Below are positions 1 through 6,324 of a stretch of DNA of 6,909 nucleotides, piece by piece; within the stretch, counting starts at the first letter, position 1; each line of letters opens with the position of its first letter. The stretch lies in assembly GCA_005884465.1 (NCBI GenBank), contig VAZH01000077.1, positions 1-6,909 on the forward strand, given 5' to 3'. The position numbers and the translations under genes are program-made. The notes under the pieces were generated by a model, which did no database searches, was not told the origin of the DNA, and worked only from the letters and a program-made list of their open reading frames with translations. This DNA comes from Alphaproteobacteria bacterium. Its GTDB lineage: Bacteria > Pseudomonadota > Alphaproteobacteria > Rhizobiales > Xanthobacteraceae.

Positions 1-90
1 CGTGAAAGCGGGGCATCCAGTATTCCGTACTGTTCGTGAGATTCTCGACCGCGGCGTTTACTGGATCACCCGCCTGCGCGGGTGATGACA
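1..90. repeat. Partial intergenic palindromic repeat, cut by the left window edge
   Basis: The stretch has nested dyad symmetry. ATCCAGTA at 15-22 is the exact reverse complement of TACTGGAT at 59-66, and ATCACCCGC at 65-73 pairs perfectly with GCGGGTGAT at 78-86 around a CTGC loop (9-bp stem). The leftmost bases (GTGAAAGCGGGGCATCC) look like the loop and right arm of a matching GC-rich hairpin whose left arm lies outside the window. The double-hairpin layout with a central spacer resembles dispersed intergenic repeats I recall from Bradyrhizobium. It lies 67 bp beyond the 3' end of the solute-binding protein gene and could end its transcript, but the 9-bp hairpin has no clear T-tract in that direction. 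No coding sequence is visible in 1-156. Confidence 0.6.
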
Positions 91-156
91 GAAATTTTCT
101 TAAGTGCACCTAACCAATCCGCTCCAGCTTGCGCCCCAAAATGACGGCTGGCGCCG

Positions 157-1770
157 TCACTTGTCCAGCCAGACTTCCTCGAACCGCAGGTTATTGTATT
201 GGCTGTTTTCGTGCGGCGTGAAATTGTTCACGTAGGGCTGCCAGCAGTTGCCGGCCACGCCGGAGAGAATGATCGGACGGGCCGCGTCGTCCACAAGAAG
301 ACGCTCGATAGCCCAGACGATTTTCTTGCGTTTCTCCTTGTCCTGTTCGCTCGATTGCGCAGCCAGCAGCCTGTCCACCTCAGCATTGCAGTATTGCGTA
401 TAGTTGCGCTCCGATCTGCACGAATAGTTCTCGACGATATTGCCGTCGGGGTCGTCGACGCTGACGCCGGTGACGTTTAGTCCGATCGTGTAATCCTTCT
501 TGGCGAGCCTGGCGTACCATCGCGGCGTATCGAGGATATCCAGCTCGCCGACGATATGGATCTTCTTGAGTTGATCCGTCAGGATCACCGCGGGATCGCG
601 ATAGGTCGGAAGATTTCTCGTTTGAATCTTGATCTGCAGCGGATTGGCATCGTTGTAGCCAAGCTTCTGCATGATCGCTTGCGCCTCCGCGACGTTCTTT
701 TCGCTGTCGGGACCATACCCCGTCAGCGATGTCACCATTTCCGGCGGCATCCCCCATTCGCCCACGGGCTTCGGCAGCATCGCCCCGCCCATCAGCCCCA
801 AGCCTTCCATCAAGATCGTATTGAACGCCTTGCGATCGATTGCGAGCGACATTGCCTTGCGAATTTCCGGATTGTCGAACGGCGGATTTACGCGATTGAC
901 CATCAGGTTGATTTGCGTTCCCGTGGTTATCATCTCGCAGATCGCTTTCGGCGCGCGCGCCTTCATATCCTTTATCAGGGGAACGCTGACATCCGACGGA
1001 AAGGTGATATCGAAATCGCCGCTCGCGAAAGCCAGCATTCGCGTGGCGCGGCTGTCGATCATCCTGAAAGTGATCTCATCGAGATAAGGGCGGTCCTTTT
1101 TCCAGTAATCAGGATTGCGCACCAGACGGATCGATTCGCCACGCTTGAACTCGACGAATTTGAACGGCCCGGTGCCGACCGGCCTGGTGCGCATCGTCGC
1201 TTGCGGAACGTGGCACGGATATACCGCTGAAAAAGCGCTTGCGAGCAGCACCGGCAGGCTGGGTTGCGGCTCGCTCAGCTCGAATGTGGCCTCGTAATCG
1301 CCATTGACGGTGACGTCCTGCAGTTTCGAGTACCAGACCCGGCGCGGGTTGCGGTGAAAATCCGCAACATCGCCCTTGCCGATCAGCATTCTCCAGGTGC
1401 ACTGCACGTCGCTTGCGGTAAACGGCTTGCCATCATGCCATTTCACGCCCTGCCTCAACTTGAAAGTCAGTTTGGCATTGGTTGAATCCCAGGACCAGCT
1501 TTCAGCCAGATCCGGGATCACGGTCTCCAGGCTCTCGTGGGGCTTGGCGGGATCGAAAACCACGAGGTTGTTGAACACGGCCGCAAACGGCGTCACCGAA
1601 GCGATCGTCGCTTCCTCGAGCAATGACGTGCTGGGCGGATTGTCGTTGTGATAGAGCCGCAGCGTGCCGCCCCTTTTCTGTGCGGCCGCGGACGTTGCGG
1701 CCAACAGGGCGATACAAAGCAGCGCGATGGAGGCGAGTTTTGACTTGGCTGATGGCCGGCTGGCGCGCAT
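157..1770 (-). CDS. ABC transporter substrate-binding protein, family 5 (oligopeptide/nickel type)
   Basis: This is the periplasmic solute receptor of an ABC importer of the DppA/OppA/NikA class (SBP_bac_5), 537 aa, near the usual 500-550. Residues 1-30 form a Sec signal peptide: basic start (MRASRPSAKSK), hydrophobic core, likely cleavage after TSAAA. The mature protein opens with the typical GGTLRLY strand. Other family landmarks are the LRQGVKWHDGKPFTASDV segment (about 105-122) and GTGPFKFVEF followed by NPDYW (about 199-223). The start was chosen at 1770 because GGGAGG lies 5 nt upstream and the signal peptide begins there; the frame stays open to a GTG at 1902, but that extension runs into the divergent methyltransferase gene. 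No permease or ATPase gene adjoins it, so it is an orphan receptor within this window, or its partners lie elsewhere. The ligand cannot be read from sequence: peptides are the default, with opines, sugars or metal chelates possible. Confidence 0.93.
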   Translation of the reverse strand: MRASRPSAKSKLASIALLCIALLAATSAAAQKRGGTLRLYHNDNPPSTSLLEEATIASVTPFAAVFNNLVVFDPAKPHESLETVIPDLAESWSWDSTNAKLTFKLRQGVKWHDGKPFTASDVQCTWRMLIGKGDVADFHRNPRRVWYSKLQDVTVNGDYEATFELSEPQPSLPVLLASAFSAVYPCHVPQATMRTRPVGTGPFKFVEFKRGESIRLVRNPDYWKKDRPYLDEITFRMIDSRATRMLAFASGDFDITFPSDVSVPLIKDMKARAPKAICEMITTGTQINLMVNRVNPPFDNPEIRKAMSLAIDRKAFNTILMEGLGLMGGAMLPKPVGEWGMPPEMVTSLTGYGPDSEKNVAEAQAIMQKLGYNDANPLQIKIQTRNLPTYRDPAVILTDQLKKIHIVGELDILDTPRWYARLAKKDYTIGLNVTGVSVDDPDGNIVENYSCRSERNYTQYCNAEVDRLLAAQSSEQDKEKRKKIVWAIERLLVDDAARPIILSGVAGNCWQPYVNNFTPHENSQYNNLRFEEVWLDK

Positions 1771-1798
1771 TTGAGCCTCCCAAAACGTTTTTTGTTTG

Positions 1799-1827
1799 TC
1801 TATAGAACTGCCGCCACTCGAGTGCAA
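1799..1827 (-). promoter_or_regulatory. Candidate sigma70-type promoter for the solute-binding protein gene
   Basis: On the minus strand TTGCAC (1822-1827) and TATAGA (1799-1804) are separated by exactly 17 bp. They match 3/6 and 4/6 of the TTGACA/TATAAT consensus. Transcription would start near 1792, giving a leader of about 20 nt that includes the GGGAGG ribosome binding site. A perfect 10-bp palindrome (CACTCGAGTG, 1815-1824) overlaps the -35 box and spacer, where a repressor could act. This is pattern matching only; alphaproteobacterial promoters are poorly conserved. Confidence 0.3.
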
Positions 1828-1876
1828 TGTTGCGCATGTCGCCCTCAGCCTGCAAACCGTCGCCAGGAGACCAGCA

Positions 1877-2689
1877 ATGTCAAAGACCGACAAGGTGTTC
1901 ACGGGCTCGATCGCGGAAAACTACGATCGCTACCTGGTGCCGCTGATATTCGAGAGCTTTGCCGGGGATATGGCACAAAGAGCAGCCGGACTTTCGCCGA
2001 GCAGCGTTTTGGAAACCGCCGCCGGTAGTGGCGTGGTTACGCGGGCACTGGCGCCGCGACTTGTTCCGAGCGCCAGCTACGTCGTGACCGACCTCAATCA
2101 GCCGATGCTTGACCAAGCTGCCACGCGACAGCCGGCCGACAGCCGCATCAGCTGGCGGAAGGCAGATGCGCAGGCGCTGCCGTTCGAAGATGCTGTGTTC
2201 GATCTCGTTTGCTGCCAGTTTGGCGTCATGTTCTTCCCCGATCGCCAATCGGGCTACCGCGAGGCAAAGAGGGTCCTCAAGCCCGGCGGATGTTTCATGT
2301 TCAACGTATGGGATCGCATCGAAGAGAACGTGTTCGCTAACGATGTGACGAACGCGCTCGCGGAAGTCTTTCCGAACGATCCGCCCCGCTTTCTGGCACG
2401 CACGCCTCACGGCTATCACGATACCGCGCTGATCCGCAGCGATCTGGAGCAGGCAGGCTTCTCCCGCGTGGCGATCGAAACTAGAGCGGAGCAGAGCCGC
2501 GCATCCTCGCCCCGCCATCCCGCTGTTGCGTACTGTCAGGGAACCCCACTACGCAACGAGATCGAAGCCAGAGATGCGGAGAAGCTGGAGGCAGCAACCG
2601 ATCACGCCGCATCCGCGATCGCAAACAGGCACGGAAGCGGCCAGGTTGCTGCCAAAATCCAGGCCCATGTGATCGTGGCTATGGTCTAG
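1877..2689 (+). CDS. Class I SAM-dependent methyltransferase (Methyltransf_11/UbiE-like)
   Basis: A 270-aa cytoplasmic enzyme that should transfer a methyl group from S-adenosylmethionine to an unknown acceptor. Residues 44-52 (VLETAAGSG) form motif I, the glycine-rich SAM loop after strand 1. VVTDLNQPML (69-78) carries the acidic residue (D72) expected to hold the SAM ribose. KADAQALPFEDAVFDLVCCQFG (95-116) covers motifs II and III with the usual LPF-D pattern, and EAKRVLKPGGCFMFNVWD (129-146) is the conserved RVLKPGG segment. The C-terminal third (about 170-270) is probably the substrate-specific cap. The ATG at 1877 is chosen because AGGAGA lies 6 nt upstream and the family motif follows directly; a TTG at 1796 would add 27 unlikely residues. 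The gene is divergent from the solute-binding protein gene across 106 bp and convergent with the Sel1-type gene, 57 bp away. It is probably monocistronic. The substrate is unknown. Confidence 0.9.
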   Translation: MSKTDKVFTGSIAENYDRYLVPLIFESFAGDMAQRAAGLSPSSVLETAAGSGVVTRALAPRLVPSASYVVTDLNQPMLDQAATRQPADSRISWRKADAQALPFEDAVFDLVCCQFGVMFFPDRQSGYREAKRVLKPGGCFMFNVWDRIEENVFANDVTNALAEVFPNDPPRFLARTPHGYHDTALIRSDLEQAGFSRVAIETRAEQSRASSPRHPAVAYCQGTPLRNEIEARDAEKLEAATDHAASAIANRHGSGQVAAKIQAHVIVAMV

Positions 2690-2746
2690 ATTGAGTTAGC
2701 GACGGCCGCTCGCTTCGGGCCCTCTGGCGCCTGACTGATGGCCCAA

Positions 2747-3136
2747 TCAATACTCGCAACTGCGGTAATTCGAAGCCTCGCAGGCCTGCGCCATCTCGCG
2801 CGCCTGCGCAAGCTCCTCCGGCGTCATGGTTAGCGACACGTCGCGCAATTCCGCCTTTGCGGTGGCGTCGCCGCGCGCCGCGGCGCGGCTGAACCAGACG
2901 AAGGCGCGCACCGAATTGCGCGCGACCCCCTGTCCCCTGCGGTACATCACGCCGAGCACGTTTTGGGCCTTCGCATTGCCCTGTTCGGCGAGCGGCCGAA
3001 ACAGCCGGATCGCCGGCACGTAGTCGCCGCGGTTATAGGCTGTCATGCCGTCTTCCCAGGGGCCCGCAACGGCGCCTGCGATGCCCAGAATTTGCGCGGC
3101 CAGGATCAGGCCGCCAAAGATCATCTGCTTTTTCAT
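2747..3136 (-). CDS. Small secreted Sel1/TPR-repeat protein
   Basis: A 129-aa protein, probably exported. Residues 1-24 form a signal peptide (MKK start, hydrophobic core, likely cleavage after AVA before GPWEDG). The mature part has a TPR-like helix pair (YNRGDYVPAIRLFRPLAEQG, 34-53) followed by a Sel1-like repeat (AKAQNVLGVMYRRGQGVARN, 55-74, continuing through RAFVWFSRAAARGD to 90). Such repeats bind other proteins; no catalytic site is expected. A helical tail holds two cysteines (119 and 127) ten residues from the end that could form a disulfide in the periplasm. The ATG at 3136 has GGAG about 7 nt upstream; an in-frame ATG at 3169 would add MIRRIQGAERR, lacks a ribosome binding site and would bury the signal peptide. 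The gene is divergent from the Anbu gene. The partner protein and role are unknown. Confidence 0.82.
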   Translation of the reverse strand: MKKQMIFGGLILAAQILGIAGAVAGPWEDGMTAYNRGDYVPAIRLFRPLAEQGNAKAQNVLGVMYRRGQGVARNSVRAFVWFSRAAARGDATAKAELRDVSLTMTPEELAQAREMAQACEASNYRSCEY

Positions 3137-3185
3137 GCGCCGCTCCGCCCCCTGGATTCGACGGATCATTATCTAGCCGGTCGAT

Positions 3186-3207
3186 ATTTGGCGCGCCACT
3201 GCCAAAT
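3186..3207. promoter_or_regulatory. Nested inverted repeat in the Sel1/Anbu divergent intergenic region, possible operator
   Basis: ATTTGGC (3186-3192) and GCCAAAT (3201-3207) are perfect 7-bp inverted arms around an 8-nt spacer. The left arm also overlaps a perfect 10-bp palindrome, TGGCGCGCCA (3189-3198). The element lies 50 bp upstream of the Sel1-type start codon and about 100 bp upstream of the Anbu start codon, a position suited to controlling either gene. The arm spacing fits a dimeric DNA-binding protein, but no regulator is encoded nearby. Confidence 0.25.
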
Positions 3208-3305
3208 CGCGCCCGATCCCGACAGGAATGCCGGAATGGGGTTGGAGACCCCCCTAAAATTGGCTAGTAATTTCGCGCCGTCTGATGCGTTTCGGGAAAT
3301 CGGGA

Positions 3306-4064
3306 ATGACCTATTGTTGCGGAATATTGGTACGGGACGGGCTGGTCATGATCGCGGACACCCGGACCAATGCCGGTCTCGACAACGTCTCGACCTTCCG
3401 CAAACTCCATGTCTTCAGCAAGCCGGGCGAGCGCATCATGGCGATCGCGAGCGCCGGCAATCTGGCGATCAGCCAGTCGGTGCTGTCGACGCTCACCGAA
3501 GGGCTTGAAGACCCGCACACCGGCGACGTCGAAACCCTGCTGAATGCGCCGACCATGTTCCAGGCGGCGCAGCGCATCGGCCGGGCGATCCGCGCGGTTC
3601 ACGCCACCGAGGGCATCGCGCTGCAGTCCGAGGACATCAATTTCGACGTGTCGTTTTTGTTCGGCGGCCAGATCAAGGGTTCGCGGATGCGGCTGTTCAT
3701 GGTCTACCCGGCCGGCAATTTCATCGAATGCACCACCGACACGCCTTACCTGCAGATCGGCGAGCACAAATACGGCAAGCCGGTGCTCGACCGCGCCATG
3801 CATTATGACGTCGAACTGTACGAAGCGCTAAAGACCGGCCTGATCTCGATGGATTCGACGATGCGCTCCAATCTCGGCGTCGGGCTGCCGATCGACGTGC
3901 TGGTGGTGCGCTCGGACGTCTGCGACGCCGATCTCAATCACCGCATCGAGGCGGGCGAGCCGTATTTTCACGATCTGCGCTCACGCTGGTCGGCGGCGCT
4001 GCGCGCGGCGCATCAGAATATTCCAAGACCACCCTACAAAACTGAAACAGAACGAAAAACATAA
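3306..4064 (+). CDS. Anbu-type proteasome-like peptidase (ancestral beta-subunit, COG3484)
   Basis: A 252-aa Ntn-hydrolase of the proteasome beta/HslV superfamily, assigned to the Anbu branch. The start at 3306 gives Met-Thr-Tyr-Cys; after Met removal Thr2 becomes the N-terminal nucleophile, so no propeptide is needed. Counting from that threonine, the aspartate of ADTRTNAG is residue 17, matching the proteasome Asp17; a lysine follows in the FRKL segment (residue 33 counting Met), matching the catalytic lysine region. [11 protein letters not shown] (49-59) and the glycine-containing [14 protein letters not shown] near 188-201 also fit the fold. GGGAAA lies 6 nt before this ATG; an ATG at 3285 would add seven residues and hide the threonine. 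Anbu proteins assemble into large oligomers, but their natural substrates are unclear, so protease activity is inferred. The SDR gene follows after 13 bp. No ATP-grasp, alpha-E or transglutaminase gene adjoins it. Confidence 0.9.
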   Translation: MTYCCGILVRDGLVMIADTRTNAGLDNVSTFRKLHVFSKPGERIMAIASAGNLAISQSVLSTLTEGLEDPHTGDVETLLNAPTMFQAAQRIGRAIRAVHATEGIALQSEDINFDVSFLFGGQIKGSRMRLFMVYPAGNFIECTTDTPYLQIGEHKYGKPVLDRAMHYDVELYEALKTGLISMDSTMRSNLGVGLPIDVLVVRSDVCDADLNHRIEAGEPYFHDLRSRWSAALRAAHQNIPRPPYKTETERKT

Positions 4065-4077
4065 AGGCGGGAAACAA

Positions 4078-4836
4078 ATGACCGAGGCAAGAAGCAAAAT
4101 AGCTATCGTGACCGGCGCCGGCACCGGTGTTGGACGCGCCGCATCGCTGGCGCTGATGAAGGCCGGATTTACCGTGGTGCTGGCCGGGCGGCGCATGGAC
4201 AAGCTGGAAGAAACCAAGAAGCTCGGCGAGAATCTTGGCAAGAGCCTTCCGGTTTCGGCCGATATGACCGATCCCGGATCGATTGCCGCGCTGTTCGCCA
4301 AGGTCATGGACGTCTACGGCCGGCTCGATGTTCTCTTCAACAACGCCGGCATGGGGGCGCCACCGGTGCCGTTCGAGGATTTGAGCCTGGCGCAGTGGCA
4401 GGCGGTGGTGTCAACCAATCTCACCGCGCCTTTCCTGTGCACGCAGCACGCGTTCCGCATCATGAAGGACCAGACCCCGCGCGGCGGCCGCATCATCAAC
4501 AACGGCTCGATCTCGGCGCACGCGCCGCGGCCGTTCTCCTCGGCCTACACCTCCACCAAACATGCCATCACCGGCCTGACCAAGGCGACCAACCTCGACG
4601 GCCGCGGCTACGACATCGCGGTCGGACAGATCGATATCGGCAACGCCGCGACCCCGATGACAGAGCGCATGGTCGATGGCGTGCTGCAGCCCGATGGCCG
4701 CAAGATTCCCGAACCGCGCATGGACGCCAAGGCGGTGGGCGACGCGGTCGCCTATATGGCGAGCCTGCCGCTTGACGCCAATGTGCTGTTCATGACCGTG
4801 ATGGCCAGCAAGATGCCGTTCGTCGGACGGGGGTGA
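4078..4836 (+). CDS. Classical short-chain dehydrogenase/reductase (SDR family oxidoreductase)
   Basis: A 252-aa cytoplasmic NAD(P)-dependent oxidoreductase of normal classical SDR length. TGAGTGVG (12-19) is the dinucleotide-binding TGxxxGxG motif. Arg39-Arg40 after strand 2 (LAGRR) suggest NADP(H) preference. Asp62 (SADMTD) lies at the adenine-binding position and NNAG (88-91) is the structural motif. The catalytic set is complete: Asn114 (STNLT), Ser144 (NNGSIS), Tyr157 and Lys161 (YTSTK). The PG motif usual after strand 6 reads IDIGNAAT (185-192), a variation tolerated in the superfamily. The ATG is preceded by a GGCGGGA-like site, and the 13-bp gap from the Anbu stop implies co-transcription. 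The substrate is unknown; similarity to 3-oxoacyl-ACP reductases is general only. A large palindromic repeat starts 6 bp after its stop. Confidence 0.93.
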   Translation: MTEARSKIAIVTGAGTGVGRAASLALMKAGFTVVLAGRRMDKLEETKKLGENLGKSLPVSADMTDPGSIAALFAKVMDVYGRLDVLFNNAGMGAPPVPFEDLSLAQWQAVVSTNLTAPFLCTQHAFRIMKDQTPRGGRIINNGSISAHAPRPFSSAYTSTKHAITGLTKATNLDGRGYDIAVGQIDIGNAATPMTERMVDGVLQPDGRKIPEPRMDAKAVGDAVAYMASLPLDANVLFMTVMASKMPFVGRG

Positions 4837-4842
4837 TCCTCA

Positions 4843-4997
4843 CGTGCCCCGGACGCAGCGCGGCGCACTCGGGTCCGCGCTCGCGCGGCCCGAGCAGGCT
4901 CCGTGCTGCGCTGCTGAGCCGGGGCCCATCGATCGGCCGTTATAGGTCCCGGCTCTGCGGAGCAGCGTGAAGAACGGTGCACCGCGTCCGGGACACG
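4843..4997. repeat. Large intergenic palindromic repeat (Bradyrhizobium type)
   Basis: The outer arms CGTGCCCCGGACGC (4843-4856) and GCGTCCGGGACACG (4984-4997) are inverted copies with 13 of 14 positions paired. An inner stem pairs GAGCCGGGGCC (4916-4926) with GGTCCCGGCTC (4945-4955), with one G-T wobble, around a loop of about 18 nt. Further GC-rich pairing is likely between the stems. The pattern of an outer GTCCGGG arm and an inner GAGCCGGG hairpin matches a dispersed repeat I recall from Bradyrhizobium intergenic regions. It fills most of the gap between the reductase and the nucleoside transporter and could attenuate read-through between them. No coding sequence is visible in the gap. 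Confidence 0.7.
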
Positions 4998-5015
4998 CCC
5001 GATAACTTGGCCTGC

Positions 5016-5043
5016 TTGCAGCGGAGACGCGGACCGTCATAAT
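5016..5043 (+). promoter_or_regulatory. Candidate promoter for the nucleoside transporter gene
   Basis: TTGCAG (5016-5021) and CATAAT (5038-5043) are 16 bp apart; the -10 box matches 5/6 of TATAAT and the -35 box 3/6. It lies just past the palindromic repeat and is the only good -10 match in the gap. A start near 5050 would leave a leader of about 15 nt, so the 5' arm of the adjoining hairpin (5046-5051) would be largely untranscribed from this promoter. Confidence 0.3.
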
Positions 5044-5045
5044 CG

Positions 5046-5061
5046 CCCCCGGCCTCGGGGG
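5046..5061 (+). promoter_or_regulatory. GC hairpin covering the transporter ribosome binding site
   Basis: CCCCCG (5046-5051) and CGGGGG (5056-5061) form a perfect 6-bp all-GC stem with a GCCT loop. The 3' arm is the only Shine-Dalgarno-like sequence before the ATG at 5066 (GGGGGA, 5057-5062). In any transcript that begins upstream, for example read-through from the reductase, the ribosome binding site would be paired. Confidence 0.35.
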
Positions 5062-5065
5062 AATC

Positions 5066-6316
5066 ATGCTTCAACTGCAATCGGCGTTCGGCGTGTTCGC
5101 GTTGCTGGCGATCGCATGGACGTTTGGGGAGAATCGCCGCGCGGTCTCGCTGAGGCAGGCGGCCGTTGGGCTTTTCGTCACGATCCTGACTGCCGTCGCA
5201 TTGATAAAACTTCCCTTCGTCGCGCATGCGTTCGGCGTCATCAACGATGCCGTGGGCGCGATTTCCGGAGCTTCGCGCGCGGGCACGTCATTCGTGTTCG
5301 GCTATCTCGGCGGCGGCGCGCTGCCGTTTGAGCTCAAGGCGCCCGGCGCGGATTTTGTTCTCGCGTTTCAGGCACTGCCAATCGTGCTTGTGATGAGCGT
5401 GCTCACCACGCTGCTGTTCTACTGGCGCATCCTGCCGCCCGTGGTGCGCGGCATGGCGTGGCTATTGGAACGCACACTCGGCGTCGGCGGCGCGGTGGGC
5501 CTGTCCACCGCGGCCAACATCTTTCTTGGCATGGTGGAAGCGCCGCTGTTCATCCGGCCTTATCTCGCGCAGCTGACGCGCAGCGAATTATTCCTGGTGA
5601 TGACCGGCGGCATGGCGGGGATCGCCGGCACCGTGCTGGTGCTCTATGCCACATTGCTGGCGCCGTTGATCCCGGATGCGGCGGCGCATTTTGTCATTGC
5701 CTCGGTGCTGGGCGCGCCGGCGGCGATTCTCGTCAGCCTGATCATGGTGCCGGAGACCGGCGACAAGCGTACCGGTGGTGCGCTTGCGGACCCGGACATG
5801 CATGCCTCCTCGACCATGGACGCGATCGTCAAGGGCACCGCGGCAGGTCTTGAATTGCTGCTCAACATTATCGCGATGCTGATCGTGCTGGTGGCGCTGG
5901 TGTATCTCGCCAACGCGATCCTCGGGCTGTTGCCCGATATTGGGGAGCAGCGGATCTCGTTGCAGCGGATGCTCGGTTACGCCATGGCGCCGGTGTGCTG
6001 GCTGATGGGCGTGCCGTGGCCGCAGGCGATCACGGCCGGAAGCCTGATGGGGGTCAAAACCGTGCTCAACGAGCTGATCGCCTATGTCGATCTGTCAAAA
6101 CTCGGTCCCGACGCGCTCGATTCCCGCTCCAGGCTGATCATGCTCTATGCGATGTGCGGCTTTGCCAATTTCGGCAGCCTCGGCATCATGATCGGCGGCC
6201 TCGGCACCATGGCGCCGCAGCGCCGCGACGAGATCAATTCGCTCGGATTGAAATCGATCGTCTCCGGCACGCTGACGACCTGCCTGATGGGCGCGATCGT
6301 CGGGGTGCTGACGTAA
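5066..6316 (+). CDS. Concentrative nucleoside transporter (CNT/NupC family)
   Basis: A 416-aa inner-membrane protein of the CNT family (COG1972), usual length 400-430, expected to import nucleosides with H+ or Na+. Hydrophobic segments appear near 5-20, 31-50, 97-119, 176-200, 206-228, 258-289, 356-380 and 395-416, with re-entrant segments between. Family landmarks are FVFGYLGGG (76-84), QALPIVLVMS (102-111), ANIFLGMVEAPLFIRPYL (150-167), GGMAGIAGTVL (181-191), NELIAY (335-340) and FANFGSLGI (366-374). By comparison with Vibrio cholerae CNT, Glu336, Asn368 and Ser371 match the ribose-contacting residues and Glu158 a base-contacting one. The Gln-Thr before that glutamate in characterised members is Met156-Val157 here. 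The ATG at 5066 follows GGGGGA by 3 nt. No nucleoside catabolic gene is adjacent; the cupin gene downstream is convergent. Confidence 0.93.
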   Translation: MLQLQSAFGVFALLAIAWTFGENRRAVSLRQAAVGLFVTILTAVALIKLPFVAHAFGVINDAVGAISGASRAGTSFVFGYLGGGALPFELKAPGADFVLAFQALPIVLVMSVLTTLLFYWRILPPVVRGMAWLLERTLGVGGAVGLSTAANIFLGMVEAPLFIRPYLAQLTRSELFLVMTGGMAGIAGTVLVLYATLLAPLIPDAAAHFVIASVLGAPAAILVSLIMVPETGDKRTGGALADPDMHASSTMDAIVKGTAAGLELLLNIIAMLIVLVALVYLANAILGLLPDIGEQRISLQRMLGYAMAPVCWLMGVPWPQAITAGSLMGVKTVLNELIAYVDLSKLGPDALDSRSRLIMLYAMCGFANFGSLGIMIGGLGTMAPQRRDEINSLGLKSIVSGTLTTCLMGAIVGVLT

Positions 6317-6324
6317 ATTCTGCT

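Noticed and set aside
556..1230. A 224-codon plus-strand open frame opposite the solute-binding protein gene
   Set aside because: It is antisense to a clear family gene, with Arg/His-rich low-complexity composition typical of GC-rich shadow frames and no recognisable domain.
1796..1876. N-terminal extension of the methyltransferase to a TTG at 1796
   Set aside because: It adds 27 residues with no family resemblance, while AGGAGA lies correctly before the ATG at 1877.
1771..1902. N-terminal extension of the solute-binding protein to a GTG at 1902
   Set aside because: It would put 44 residues before the signal peptide, overlap the divergent methyltransferase start and ignore the strong GGGAGG site before 1770.
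1880..2518. A 212-codon minus-strand open frame opposite the methyltransferase gene
   Set aside because: It is antisense to conserved SAM-binding motifs and shows no domain of its own.
2690..2746. Possible terminator between the convergent methyltransferase and Sel1-type genes
   Set aside because: Only short stems are present (AGCGA with TCGCT; GGGCC with GGCCC) and neither has a T-tract, so I cannot support it.
3242..3270. Possible Anbu promoter, TTGGAG and TAGTAA with 17-bp spacing
   Set aside because: Both boxes match only 3/6 of the consensus, which is within chance expectation for a 169-bp gap.
3264..3803. A 179-codon minus-strand open frame opposite the Anbu gene
   Set aside because: It is a shadow of the conserved peptidase coding frame, without a recognisable product or ribosome binding site.
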